Source: Mariannaea sp. PMI_226 (Eukaryota > Ascomycota > Sordariomycetes > Hypocreales > Nectriaceae). From it: DNA of 64,000 bases. The stretch spans positions 310,001-374,000 of the forward strand of contig JANFOG010000008.1 of the NCBI GenBank assembly GCA_024336345.1, in the 5' to 3' direction. Made by a program: the position numbers and the translations under genes. This document shows positions 25,359-36,400 of the stretch, piece after piece (the first letter of the stretch is position 1; each line of letters begins with the position of its first letter). The notes under the pieces are model-generated. The model was not told the DNA's origin and made no database searches. It saw only the letters and a program-made list of their open reading frames with translations.

Positions 25359-25822
25359 TTACGGAATAAGGATCAACGCAGTATTTCTGTGCCAAAAACA
25401 CAAATCAGTTGACTGCTTCCCACACAAGCCGTAGTTGATGAGTGGTGATGGCTTGCCAGCGAGAGGTTTCTTGGCGAAATGGCTGTGGGACGCCTCTATA
25501 ATTGCGACTCCCAATCCTGTGCAGTCAATCATGGATAATTTAAAAGAAATCAAATCCTCGTAGTTGATTCTCCAGACCGTAGTAGTGATAATAAGAGTCA
25601 GACTCCTCATCAGACTCCTTGCTCGACAGCTTCAGTAGGGAATCGTGTACAGAGGTCCACGTCAATCGGAAAACGGATTTGGCAGATAGCTTCAAGACAA
25701 GAGCTTTTCCCACTCTTCTGATCACCGATAATGACGAGCCTCAGAATGAGCTCTCGTTCTAAGCGAATCTTTCGTAGGCTGTCCACCGTATCAAAAACAG
25801 CATGGGAGGTCGGTAGTAGCAT
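25359..25822 (-). pseudogene. Decayed dynamin-like GTPase, GTPase-domain fragment
   Basis: The reverse strand from 25822 reads VDSLRKIRLERELILRLVII followed by GDQKSGKSSCLEAI and DLCTRFPTE. This is the start of the GTPase domain of dynamin/Mx-like proteins: the P-loop is normally GDQSSGKSS, and the switch region follows the CTRFxTE motif. The frame then breaks; the relation continues in other frames down to about 25359 (for example MRSLTLIITTTVWRINYEDL), again ending in stops. Only about 150 residues of a protein normally 700 or more are left, with no middle or GED part identified. It is a truncated, frameshifted relic rather than a working gene. Confidence 0.7.
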
Positions 25823-26977
25823 GGGGATTTAGTGAGCTTGTGAGATTCTAGCATAATCGCCACTGAGGAGATTACGATGTCGACTTGATGAGTGATCAAA
25901 AGATATGAAATAGGGGATAATGACGAATTCGCTGAGACGAGAGCAGGTTGTAACTTTGAGTCTTGTTGGTAGTCCAGTAATCGTCCCGGACTTGCAGTGA
26001 TCCTGATGTCTTGTGATGGGTGGAACTAAAGCCATATTATACTTTGAAGGCCAACTCGGTGTCAGTTTGCCTGTTGATGCTGATTGAGGTCGATTCGTAG
26101 ACGCCGAAAAGCCACCATCAACAATCCGCAGCGTTATTTACGTCCAACGCCAACTCGCTGGCACAAAACACTCAAGTATCCTAAACTCCGCCCTGCCGAA
26201 GCCACGTCGTCCTCAAAATGCAGTTCTGTATGCAAGGGTATTTCAAAACCCAACGTGATTGAACTAATCCACAACCTGAAAATCCAATCAACTCGCAGCT
26301 AACAACCACTGGACCTCAATGTTCCAGTTCGCCTCCCGTTTATTTCAACCAGTGTTCTTCTTTCCTCATACTTTGGCCAACCCAAGCGTAGCTTCCTGCA
26401 AGGGCATTTTGATTCTCCGACTAGCCTCGTCTCGGCTCAACAGTCACCGGGCGAGCAAGCGGGCACCATTCACTCTGATCGAATCTGTCACAACATACGT
26501 TGACTTCTACCAATCACCAATCCATCTTCGATCTATGATAATTCTGACCGCGATGACTACCGCCTCCACAGAAACGTACAGCGCAGCGTCGAGCAATGCC
26601 GATTTGGATGAGCTCAGGTCGACTATTTCTTACATTTGGTTCAATATGGCACGCAACATGAGAGATTTGATACATGTAGGAGTGTACACATGTCATACGT
26701 TCCATACTATGTAGTTGGCGATACATTCAGATAAAGAGGCGCAGGACAGGACCTCGGTGGATACAATACTACAAATGGCTTGTTTGTTATCAAAAGACCA
26801 CACATTCATCAATTCGATATCTTTGTCTTCAAACTTCTTACATCATCTGCCTCCCTCAATTCCGTAGTTCCGCAACTGTCAGTTCCCATGGTACGCGTCC
26901 AATATGAGTACAACACCCAGTCAATTCTGTATGTTCCTCAATCCTCTTCTTCAAATACAAATCTCCAACTTCAAGGC
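25823..26977. other. Intergenic, no supported gene
   Basis: Frames at 26084-26302 and 26319-26714 (plus) and 25829-26035 (minus) are open for about 70-130 codons but show no recognisable domain, signal peptide or splice pattern. They could be relics or noise. Confidence 0.45.
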
Positions 26978-27430
26978 TTAACAGAGGCCGGTAGGGCACG
27001 GGTTGTCCGTGTTGCCCACGAAATTCACAGTCAGAATTCCTGCACCGGGGTCGTTGCTGCCTCCCAGATCAGCTGGGAATGAATATGGTATGCTGCCACA
27101 GTTGTTGCACACGTCGTCGGTACGATCTGCGAGTGTCGCGATGAGCTCTTGGATAGCGAGCCCTGAGGCACCATATCCAGTACCTTGAAGGAAGGCACAG
27201 AAGCCACCGTTTGGGGCCAAGATGTTTCCGTCAGTGATGCACGCGATATGCTCTCCGTTGCTGTATGTTCGGCAAGTTTCGATCTCTCCAATGATGAAAC
27301 TTGCGAGTTGTTTAATGGCATTTTTAGTATGGGATCTACCGCAGGTGCTGCTCCCTCGGCAATTGATTCCAAGGGCAGTGGCTTCGCCAGCCAACATGGC
27401 AAAGGCAGATATAACCAAGGACAGATGCAT
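26978..27430 (-). CDS. KP4-like killer-toxin family secreted protein (150 aa)
   Basis: One exon. The start at 27430 (MHLSLVISAFAMLAGEATA) gives a clean signal peptide; the frame is open 23 codons further up but that part looks untranslated. The mature part begins GINCRGSSTCG and contains ACITDG, FCAFLQGT and NDPGAGILTVNFV, ending CPTGLC. This order of motifs is that of the KP4 killer toxin family, first known from an Ustilago virus and found in many ascomycete genomes. Nine cysteines are visible in the mature part (the virus-encoded toxin has ten, all in disulfides). Family members act outside the cell on fungal or plant cells and have been linked to calcium-channel block. Whether this copy is active is unknown. 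No break is seen in the frame. Confidence 0.88.
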   Translation of the reverse strand: MHLSLVISAFAMLAGEATALGINCRGSSTCGRSHTKNAIKQLASFIIGEIETCRTYSNGEHIACITDGNILAPNGGFCAFLQGTGYGASGLAIQELIATLADRTDDVCNNCGSIPYSFPADLGGSNDPGAGILTVNFVGNTDNPCPTGLC

Positions 27431-27544
27431 TGTGACGGAGGCAGAAATTGAGTCAATAGTAGAAGGGTATAAGGTAGGTGAAAGGCAGATCCCTAACAAA
27501 GAGATTTAGTTAAGCACGACTAGAAGTTCGAAGAGCAATGGCTT

Positions 27545-27552
27545 CTTAAATA
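27545..27552 (-). promoter_or_regulatory. TATA-like element of the KP4-like gene
   Basis: TATTTAAG on the reverse strand about 115 bp upstream of the start codon. Confidence 0.35.
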
Positions 27553-27705
27553 CATTCACGGCCTTAGCTGGTACTGGCTGCCAGTCCCAAAAGCAAACAG
27601 TTCATTGATTCAAATCCTTCGCCCTATTTCTCACACCATTTACTTTTTTCTATTTATATCTTTAATTACGTTCCTGTTGAGTCATACTATTACAAAGTAA
27701 GAAAG

Positions 27706-28444
27706 TCAGCCCAATCCTAGTCCGAATGTAGGATTGTGGCCCCAAACCTCCGTAACTAAACGCGAAGAGTTAGATACCAAACTATAGAACTGAGAGAGAA
27801 ATCAAATGTTACTTTGCTAGGAACAGCTCACATACCTTTGCGATAACACCGAGCCCACTTCCTCTAATTCTGTGTCCCTCCTCTCTCTGGCTTGGGCTCT
27901 CTTGAAGTGGAATAGTTGGATCAAGGACGACCTTGAGCTCTAGTAAATGGTTCTTGTCGCACCAAATATCTAGTAGCAGCTCCACCAATTTAGACCAGCC
28001 TCTCAAGTCGCGATTGAAATCGGGGTATAATGTGACTCTCTGGGCCCTCTGCAGTGCAGCCTCGCATAGAAAGGAGGTGATGTCCATTGGTCGACCAAGC
28101 AATTGAGTGTACGGAGGTAGCGCATTGATCTCCAGGATTTGCGAGTATAAGCATGGGAGTGCTTCAGCCGTGATTTGCCGATTGATCAGCAAGCAGGTCG
28201 GAGTTACTTGCCTTGTAGGCAAGATGGATGCCATCGCAACACTGCTTTTTGGCCGGAGGCGGCTCTCTTGGTCCAGGCCAGAGAGGAACTTGAGCTCGAT
28301 GTGCTGACAGTTCTCATATGTTTGGGCAAATAACTGTCGTAAGTTTGGCCAGGATAATGCGTAAGCATAGATTTTTAAGCGGACCTCAGTAGGAAGTAAA
28401 AGGAAGGACGATTGTGGCATCCCAGCATCAGGAACCGGTTCCAT
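27706..28444 (-). CDS. F-box/2EXR-like hypothetical protein
   Basis: Begins MEPVPDAGMPQSSFLLLPTE followed by VRLKIYAYAL. The LLPTEVRLKIYxYAL start is the signature of fungal 2EXR/F-box-like proteins, which are abundant and uncharacterised; some recruit substrates to SCF ubiquitin ligases. The rest (CLLINRQITAEALPCLYSQ, AQRVTLYPDF) fits the same group. The unspliced frame ends at 27809 (211 aa). A 46-bp intron at 27790-27835 (GTATGT...CTCAG), phase 0, would replace the end and add a short tail finishing at 27706 (230 aa); I favour the spliced form because of the strong donor and pyrimidine tract, but either is possible. No signal peptide. Confidence 0.7.
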
Positions 28445-29103
28445 GGTTTCAGCTGGTGCAAAGGCTAGAATAGATGGGTAGTTCTCAGAGTTCCTTCTAC
28501 TTCTACTATCTGGAGGTTTGCGGTCCTGTTAATAAGGAGTCGAAGTTGAGGTTGCCTGATGCGGAAACGCGGCGCGTGATGTTGCAATAACTGCGGATCC
28601 TGGATCCTACGAACCGGTTGCACTAGTTCCAGATGCTTACCTGCAGGGTATTAGCGGGCTCAGTAGTCATACGACGTCTTACTAATTCCTCACAAAATTG
28701 ACCTGGAAAACGAGAGACCCGCTCCTTGTAGATCGGCGTTCGCTGACTGAGGACTGACGGATATAGCTGAAAATAGAGTTGTAGTAATCGAACAGGGTCG
28801 ACTAGATCGCATGTTGGTATTTGGGCGAAAACTGGCCCTTGAATCCTTGAGGAGCCGTTGCACGCCCGTCTATCATGGCATGCTATGTATACCCAAAAGA
28901 AAAAGGAGTTAGTTGACCATACGATATTATCAAGCTCCCTATGACACAGACTACCACATTTCCTACAATCCTATATAGGAGCATCGCTCCCCTCTGAAGA
29001 AGTCAAATGCGGACGCTGTACATATCCAGTTGCCTATATAGAGTCGTGTCCCCTCTCTGTTATAAGCTTTCCTCCTCTTCTATAATCACCCTCATCAATC
29101 ACC
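28445..29103. other. Divergent intergenic region
   Basis: Shared upstream region of the F-box-like gene (left) and the small secreted protein gene (right). Only the TATA element listed separately is visible. Confidence 0.5.
29035..29041 (+). promoter_or_regulatory. TATA box candidate of the small secreted protein gene
   Basis: TATATAG 69 bp upstream of the start codon, followed by a pyrimidine-rich leader (CCTCCTCTTCTATAATCACC) typical of well-expressed fungal genes. Confidence 0.5.
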
Positions 29104-29679
29104 ATGCATCTCAAGTTCTACCTACTTGCTCTGCCTCATCTTGTGGCAACGACCCTTGGGCATCCTCTGGATGACATGTCCTATGAATTGAGTCCCCGAG
29201 TTGCAGAGCTCAACAAACTGATTGTCTCACGAGACATCAGCCTTGACTCTGTCAACGAGACTTCGCTCAGCGTAAGAGCTGACTGCGATTCCAACCCTGG
29301 CCTGTCTCGGAGCCTCTGGGTAGCCGTCCCTCCGGCTTGTGTAAGTTGGCCTTCGCTGGGATTCAAGAATATTTCAACACCCACGAATTATCTATAGCGG
29401 TGTACTAACTCATGCTCTCTCCAAGATTGCTTGCATGACAGGATGCGTAGCCACGGCCACAGGCCAGGCGTGGGTCCAAGGCACTAGTAGGGTCGCGAGT
29501 CTCGATCTCTGGAGACAAATTGGAATGTACGTTAGCATCTTTCCTTGAGGAACTCTTGTAATTTACTAACGCTTGATAGATGTGGCGTAACCTGCGTCTT
29601 TTCGAGCAGCTGTACTTCTCAGCAGGCGGGGACCTGGCAAGCTCAGCAGCCGGCTGACTTTAGCATGCATTCGAAATAA
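29104..29679 (+). CDS. Small secreted cysteine-containing protein (145 aa, three exons)
   Basis: Exons 29104-29340, 29426-29526 and 29580-29679. Intron 1 is GTAAGT...CCAAG, intron 2 is GTACGT...GATAG with a perfect CTAAC branch site 12 nt before the acceptor; phases 0 and 2 agree. The N-terminus MHLKFYLLALPHLVATTLG is a signal peptide. A spacer of about 50 residues follows, then a C-terminal part with seven cysteines (DCDS, PPACIACMTGC, CGVTCVFSSSC). I know no named family for it. The short polar region before the cysteine part could be a propeptide. Secretion and size fit an effector-like or antimicrobial protein, which is inference only. Single long frames miss this gene because of its introns. 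Confidence 0.72.
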
Positions 29680-29965
29680 AGGGTTACAAACGGCATGGTT
29701 GGCTAGTAGATGAAGAAGTGGCAGAACTGGCAATGCTAGCCTAACAGACAACCAGTACAAGGTGATGATTGTAACACTGGGTACCTTATTAGCACAAGTA
29801 TATCTTATTGGGTGTTGTATGAAGAATGTTGAAACTCGCTTCCTCTTGGTAATTCACTCATATCCATCAACTTCGCGTTGATATCAGTCTATGGACTCTG
29901 TGCCGCCCCATTCCTAGCATATTACTGAGTATGTGGAGCAAAAATAAATTATCTCATGAAGCAAC

Positions 29966-30037
29966 TGCCCCGTACTGGAATCGAACCAGTGATCTTATCA
30001 TTACTAGTGATACGCTTTACCACTGAGCCAACGGGGC
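29966..30037 (-). tRNA. tRNA-Thr, anticodon AGU, second identical copy
   Basis: All 72 nt are identical to the copy at 6663-6734, with the same cloverleaf and anticodon AGT. Only a few flanking bases are shared (GCAA before the 3' end; TTATTG on the other side), so it is not part of a large duplication. Confidence 0.95.
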
Positions 30038-31596
30038 TTATTGTGCTTGTTGGGATGTCGATTTTGCTTAGCAGAGACCATGAATGTTGCGATTCCATCT
30101 TCGAGAAATTTCATTAGTGTGTTGTGGCTTGATTTCCACCCTAAACAACATTACAAAGAGATGCAAGCAGGGGCAGGTCAAAAAATGTGAGATGCAGCAG
30201 AGAAATCGTAAATGTCCTGATCTCTTTGCCTAGGTCAAAATGCGATGGGGGGGGTAGGTAATCTGTAACAGTTGCAAGGAAGCTGCATACGTGAGCGTTA
30301 GTAGGATGGCAATACACGCGAATATCTCTAAGTAGAGATGACATCCTCTCCCAAGCAACAACCCAATACAGATAGGAGCATATATCAGCCCAAATCCATC
30401 CTGCCTTGCTGACTTTTCGGATGAATCGCTTCTTCAGATTCTTGGTGCTGTTGTAGCGCAAGTTCGTACTACTGACCGGACTAGAATTCGGCGATCATGA
30501 GAGCCTCAGAGCGGCAACCATGTAGTGGTATGAATTGTACCTGAAAAGTTCTCGCTTCTGTCATCTTGCGAGCTGTAATCGATAATGATTGGAGTCTGCA
30601 TGATATGGTCTATGTCGAGAGTAGCCTCCTACCCTGTGTCTGTGGCCTGCGAAAAGAAAAGAGGCAAGGAGGACAAGTAGCTGGCTGAAGTCAGCTTGCA
30701 GGTACACAGATTACGCTGGGAAAATGAGGTTGGGAGGTACCAGGGGTCCCAGTTCGATGTACAATCAAGCTGTATGTTTCTTGGAGTCTGCGAATGTATG
30801 AAGCTGCATGAACAAAGAGTACTCGTGTGGTCAATTGGTCATGGCATCTGAGATCGTGACCTATGGTGGCTGAATGCCCACTTGCAAGGCTCGGGCCTGG
30901 CCGAACCGAACCGGAATGTTAGCGTGTTGCATGCGCTGCTAATTTGGTGGGGGGATCGACTTGTAGTGGTGGACGCATGGGTGCGAATCTGGTCCATCCG
31001 TAGATATTATCAACCAAGGTGATGTGTACGGGTTAGAGGCCAATATTTGCACCACCAGGGCGTCATACCAGTCTATGGAAATGGGCGATCGCTGCAGCAA
31101 GGAGTATCAACTCAGCGAAACAGACGGACGTACGCTCATCTATCTGTTGAGGAAATGACAGCCCCTGTCGTCTTTGGGCAAAAGAAGAAAAGTCTCTACA
31201 AATGGAAGCAACTTGGTAACCACAAGGAGGTGATAAAAGGAAAAATAAGCGCCCAAGTAGCCTAAGCGCCCACCATCGAAGCCGAGCCAATTAGTGAACA
31301 GTGCCCCGAAGTTATTTCCCCGCTCCATAAGGTACCTACTTTGCGCTGTCACCACAGCCTTGGCCGCTGGCAAGGCAGTCATGGAAGGCTGGGCCATTGA
31401 TCAAACCATCAGCTGTATGGAGGACCCCTGGTAGCAACGAAGAATCCAAGTGGACCTGCCAGTAGTGAGGCATTACTCGTCCATTCTCCCTCCCCCCTTC
31501 GCCCAAGCAAGCCGCGTTTGTGAACGGGCTACACGAACACCTCAACTCATGTAGCCCCAAAAAGTTGCTACTACTGTCAATCTTTAAACATTTGGG
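30038..31596. other. Intergenic, no supported gene
   Basis: Frames of 70-106 codons occur on both strands without family resemblance. The right part must contain the promoter of the PNP_UDP gene. Confidence 0.55.
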
Positions 31597-33083
31597 ATGG
31601 AACCGGACGAAAATGAGGTCGAAACCACCAGGAATCCCAAAAGGAGGAGCCGCAGCGACAGCGACAGCGACAACGGTACGAGCACCTTATCGTCGGGAAA
31701 CCTCAAGAGACAGAAGCAAGATCACGAGAAGAATAGCGAATACGACAAAGTCGCTGACCATGCTCGAACTCGCGAGGGGACGTCTTTCCACAACTATGGT
31801 GTCGGATGGATATGTGCTCTGCCCCACGAACTGGCTGCCGCGCGAGCGATGCTCGACTCTACACATGAGAACCTCTTCCAAATCGAAGGCGATATCAACA
31901 CCTATACTTTGGGAAACATTGGTTCACATAACGTCGTCATGGCCTGTCTACCACAGAAAGGAACGGGAATGAACAATGCTGCTATAGTTGCCACCCACTT
32001 GCTACGCAGTTTCGGTAAAATATATTTAATGTTAATGGTTGGGATTGGAGGTGGCATTCCTGGACCGCACGACCCGCGTCTTGGCGACGTCGTAGTGGGC
32101 AGCGAGGTTATTCAGTACGATCTAGGTAAAAGCATCAAGGACGGCCAATTCCAACGGACAGGTATTCTTCGCCTTTCCAATACGCATGTGCGCACAGCTC
32201 TGTCCAAGTTTATGGCCGAACATGATACACATCAAAACGAAATACCAAAGATTCTGCGGAGAATTGTTGAGCGTGATCGCAAGATGACTCCGTACGCCAC
32301 TCAGGGGTGGGCTGCAGATCTATTATTTCGCAGTGATTGCGAACATTCTTCCCTAATCAACTGCGAATCTTGCGATAAGCTGAAGCTCGTACCGCGAACA
32401 CCTCGAACCGGGGAGCAGCCTCATATCCACTATGGCAAGATTGCATCCGCGAACCGAGTAGTGAAGGATGCAACTGAGAGGGATAAACTAAGCCGCGATC
32501 TAGGCGCCCTATGTATTGATATGGAGGCTGCAGGCATCATGGACAGCTATCCTTCTTTATTATCAATACGCGGGCTTAGTGACTACTCAGATGCACATAA
32601 AAATGACGAGTGGCAAAAATATGCCGCTGGAACTGCGGCGGCATGTGCGAAGGAATTCCTCTCAGTTATGCCCTGCAAGAGAGGTTTGGGTTCATCTCCA
32701 ACAGCAGAAGGTAATAATTATATATGATTGACATACTGAAATTACACTAATACGGACAAAACGCAGTTCCTGCCAACTACTCTCAAAGCTCAGTTCATGG
32801 GCAGAGGCATTCGACCCCAAGCCAACAATCCAGGCCAAAATTGATGGTTTGCAACGTACAGGCGGGAGACCATGCTAGACAGATAGCTGCTTCAAGTGCC
32901 AACGTAAACATTGTTGTGGAAAACGTCAAGGCGAAAAATAAGTCTTGGCAGATTTTTGGGTCATCAGACGTTGTTCAACAACTGGCTGGCTTTATGCCAA
33001 AAATGGAGGACACGGAAGTCGAGGATGATGACTCGACGGCGCAGGTAATGGATGAGTGTGTCTCGGGCACAGCTCGCCGCTAA
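31597..33083 (+). CDS. PNP_UDP (nucleoside phosphorylase-like) effector-type protein with a repeated C-terminal tail (476 aa)
   Basis: Exons 31597-32710 and 32767-33083, intron 56 bp (GTAATA...CGCAG), phase 1. A basic, Ser/Asp-rich N-terminus (PKRRSRSDSDSDNG) precedes a nucleoside-phosphorylase-like domain (residues about 65-360): YGVGWICALPHELAAARAML, VGIGGGIPGPHDPRLGDVVVG, CIDMEAAGIM and GLSDYSDAHKNDEWQ. This is the type found as N-terminal domain of fungal NOD-like receptors (PNP_UDP-NACHT or -NB-ARC), but no nucleotide-binding domain follows. The domain ends in a 105-residue tail with two related units, NVQAGDHARQIAASSA and NVKAKNKSWQIFGSSD, 23 residues apart. Fungal cell-death effectors often carry such short repeats as amyloid signalling motifs. 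The convergent neighbour carries a similar pair, so I infer a linked function. Nucleosidase activity is untested. Confidence 0.88.
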
Positions 33084-33113
33084 ACGAACAATATCACCCT
33101 TCACCATGCGTTC

Positions 33114-33461
33114 CTATCGCGGTCCTTCGTCCGGAGCTCCAAGCTTATGGCCGGTTCCGTATGTTGACTTGAAAGATGTTGAACCTTGAGCACCCGCACC
33201 TGCAACCCCCTGACGCTTGAGCCGTGGCTCGCGGCTGCTCAGCATTTTCCCCAGCTCTTGAATTGATGATTCATCCCAGGCCCCGATAACTTGCCATGAG
33301 TCATTTCCCGCGTGAACAGATTTTGCATCGTAGAGATGATCCTTGGTCGATATCAATAGCTGTACCCCCGAGTCCCCAACCATTATATCTTCAAGTCGAT
33401 GAGTAGGGCGATCAGTGGTCTGAGACCCATCATGTAATCCGTCCGCGAAGGCTGGGTCCAT
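33114..33461 (-). CDS. Small protein sharing the PNP_UDP neighbour's repeated tail motif (115 aa)
   Basis: One exon, ATG in a good context (CAAAATGGAC). Residues 26-40 (IMVGDSGVQLLISTK) and 48-63 (SVHAGNDSWQVIGAWD) align with the two tail units of the neighbour: the spacing of 23 residues is the same and the second unit shares VxAxNxSWQxxG...D. The upstream residues (DGSQTTDRP) and the downstream QELGKML also match the neighbour's HGQRHSTPS and QQLAGFM loosely. The last 35 residues are basic and Gly/Ser-rich. There is no enzyme domain. The two genes converge with 30 bp between stop codons. It may be a regulatory or seeding partner, or a decayed inverted duplicate of the neighbour's last exon. 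Confidence 0.6.
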   Translation of the reverse strand: MDPAFADGLHDGSQTTDRPTHRLEDIMVGDSGVQLLISTKDHLYDAKSVHAGNDSWQVIGAWDESSIQELGKMLSSREPRLKRQGVAGAGAQGSTSFKSTYGTGHKLGAPDEGPR

Positions 33462-36400
33462 TTTGTTTTCCGTTGAGAGGCAGGTTGTGAATGAGTTTTT
33501 GATGTTTGAGCAATTGCAATACCATAGCCGCTGTATGGATAAGAAGACGGTTTCTCAGCTAGTCACATGATTAGTTGCTCCACAGGGTCTTGATTGGTAG
33601 GGTAGATGATAAGAGCCAAACGTGTAGGTGAGGCGAGGACGATAAGGTGTCTTAACCGTTTCGGGATGAAAAGTCTATCGCGATTACAGGGTAGGTCGGT
33701 GAGCTGAATTGTGTCGTTTTGTTTCGCCCCTAGTTTTGTTTATTGAGCGAAAAAAGGACGGTAATATGACACGGCCTGAGAAATGGGTCTCACACTCCTC
33801 ATTACTAGGTGATGTTGTGACTAACAGCGTCGGGGATTCCTCCGGATGTTTCATCGAAGAGCGAGGAGCTAAGATACGAGTTGTCCGCGGGCCGTGGATT
33901 TGCCGCTTTCTGCGACTGCGGCGGTACTTCGTTCCAGGCTAGAAATAGCAGCAGAATTAACGGAGAAGACCACTCTTGATCCAACATCTGCTCTATACCC
34001 CTGTTCAAATACGACGGACTATTTCCTTAGCCTCAGCTTTTATGTGAAATTTGGCGGCACAAAGTGTTTCTTCACTTGTATTATGCAAATGCTGGAGCTC
34101 GCCAAGTTTCTGCTTCGAAGGCTCGTTGGACAGTTCTTTGCGCATACACTCAACGGCTTTCACGCGATACAGTTGGCGTTGGGGCCGGACACCATCGCAC
34201 TCGATAATTCAATCGTCCTACATTTCCATGTCTACATAGGGGGAAGTTTGGGGAGCGCTGATCTTCTACTCGTAAAAACGTGAAGGGAATGCACCCTACT
34301 AAAGATCTTAGCTTTCATTTCTATCATATTTAACGGCGCTCCGATGCCGGTAATGATTGCGTTGACGACATGCTTAAATGCCTCGTCCACTGCGATCTTC
34401 CATTCCGCATCCATTTATATCCACAATTAAGCAAGGCGTAGAAGGCTGTTAAATCCTCCACATTTGTGCGTGTGCCTGAATTTGGTTGAGATTCGCCATT
34501 CCGATATTCTCGTTTGTCAGGCATTGCTGCGGGCCGAAGCGTCGATGCATTCAACTATTCTCCAATACGGCAATATGTCACTACCCGAAGACCAGACCAC
34601 ATCTGCCGACATATGAATAATATTCTTAAAGTCTCATGGCCTTTTTTGTTGAATAGTAGCTCTTGGCGCATGGTTGCACTAGTTAGCGTTGGGCGACGAC
34701 TCTCCGAGCAGGGCCACAGACACAGTTGATCAGAGATGCAGAAGACTTGGACCAATTTGCCACCAATGCCTATGCCATCACCAACAAACATACCGTTGTC
34801 GATCTAGAGGGCAATCCACTGAACCACTCGTATTTATTGCACCTGGCTACTGTGATATTAAAATGTGAAAGCACGTGTCGTGTAGGTGACATTAGAGCAA
34901 TGATGATCAAGGTTCTATGCCCCCCATACATTGCCAAATACGGAAAAATGACAACGAGATTTTCGACGGACCTCATATATAATATTCCTGTGGTTACACT
35001 AGATACATCAGTAAAACCCCTTTTTTAGGTATCTCCCAAAATAAGCCAGCCGCTTTTAGCTTCACGCAAACCGCTGGAGTTTACACATTAAGAGAGTTTG
35101 TACGTATTTCAGTTGTACCATGTAAAGTGAGCTCAAGTCGAGTACCCTGTAGCTTTGGCGCGATACGATACACGCATGACCCACGGCTTTCACTCACCCC
35201 TGCGAAATGTCAACTTGCATATGTAGTTCTGATCACATTGAATGGAAAATAAAGATTAGTGAAACCAACAACTCAAACAGGAATCCTTTATTGGGAAAAA
35301 ACATACAAAAAATGGCTCACCAAGTCCAGGTTCGTAATGCTTAAAAATGAGTTACAATAGCAGACTCATCGGCAGCACAGCACGCCCGCCATATATCCAG
35401 CCACTTAGTACGGATACTGCATATCAAGTCAAGAAAATTAAACGACACTCTCACCGCCAAGTCTATTTTAACTTCATTGAACTAGATCAGCCTCCCCTTT
35501 AAATTCATGCATACTGCAAATTCCTGAGTCTGTTTTTCATCATGCCATTACCAGTTTCTCTAGTTGTTATTCTGTCATGATTGCCTGGCTTTGCTTTCGC
35601 TGCGCTGAAGTAAGTTAGAATCATAGCATTTGCTACAAATAAATATGCTGAATTACCAAGTAGGTATCTTAAAACTCTTCAAACCTCCCAGTTCAGCCTT
35701 TCTGGATATGCCTTTAATAGATGCGGTGGTAGCGGCACGGGTCGTACTAGGCCTTGGCCTGTACCGGTGGATACTCAAGGCACGCAGTGCTTTTCGTGGA
35801 GGCCGGAGTCGAACGCAGCAAACAAACTAGGATCGACTACGGGCTTGTTTCTGGTTTACTCTCTAATCTAACTGGAGGTGCGTCTCAGCGCCCTTCCACA
35901 ATATCAAATGTCCGGTCGACGGCGACACATCGCCTTCGATTGGAGATGTTTGCTACACCTCGGAATCATTTGGATTCAGCCGCATCTGGTGGCATTTTCG
36001 GCGGTGGAATTATGCTCACAGAACTTGGAATTGGGTGCATGATTGGTCGCGGGGAATGAGAATAGCATTATCAACATTGAACATGATTTGTTCCTCGACG
36101 TATTGGATATCTTCCCCTTTTGCTGGGAGACAGCCAGGCTACTTGGACGGCTTCGGTTGGAAATAGAATAGCAACAGAGCGGCCAATGTCCAACTTTCTT
36201 GGGGTAACAAATGGGTATTTCCCAAAAAGTTTTTCCCGTTGTTGCATAGAGAAAATTCTCGCCTTCACTAGGGAAACGAGCCCTGGAGGCTTAGGCTCCA
36301 TGTTCCGCTCAAGATCTAAATTGGCTTGTTCAGATTGCTGTGGGTGGATGGCCTCATGGAAGACCCTTTTGGGTAGTATCCATGGTGGAATTTGGCTAGC

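Noticed and set aside
26084..26714. Two plus-strand frames of 72 and 131 codons
   Set aside because: No domain, no signal peptide and no intron that would link them convincingly.
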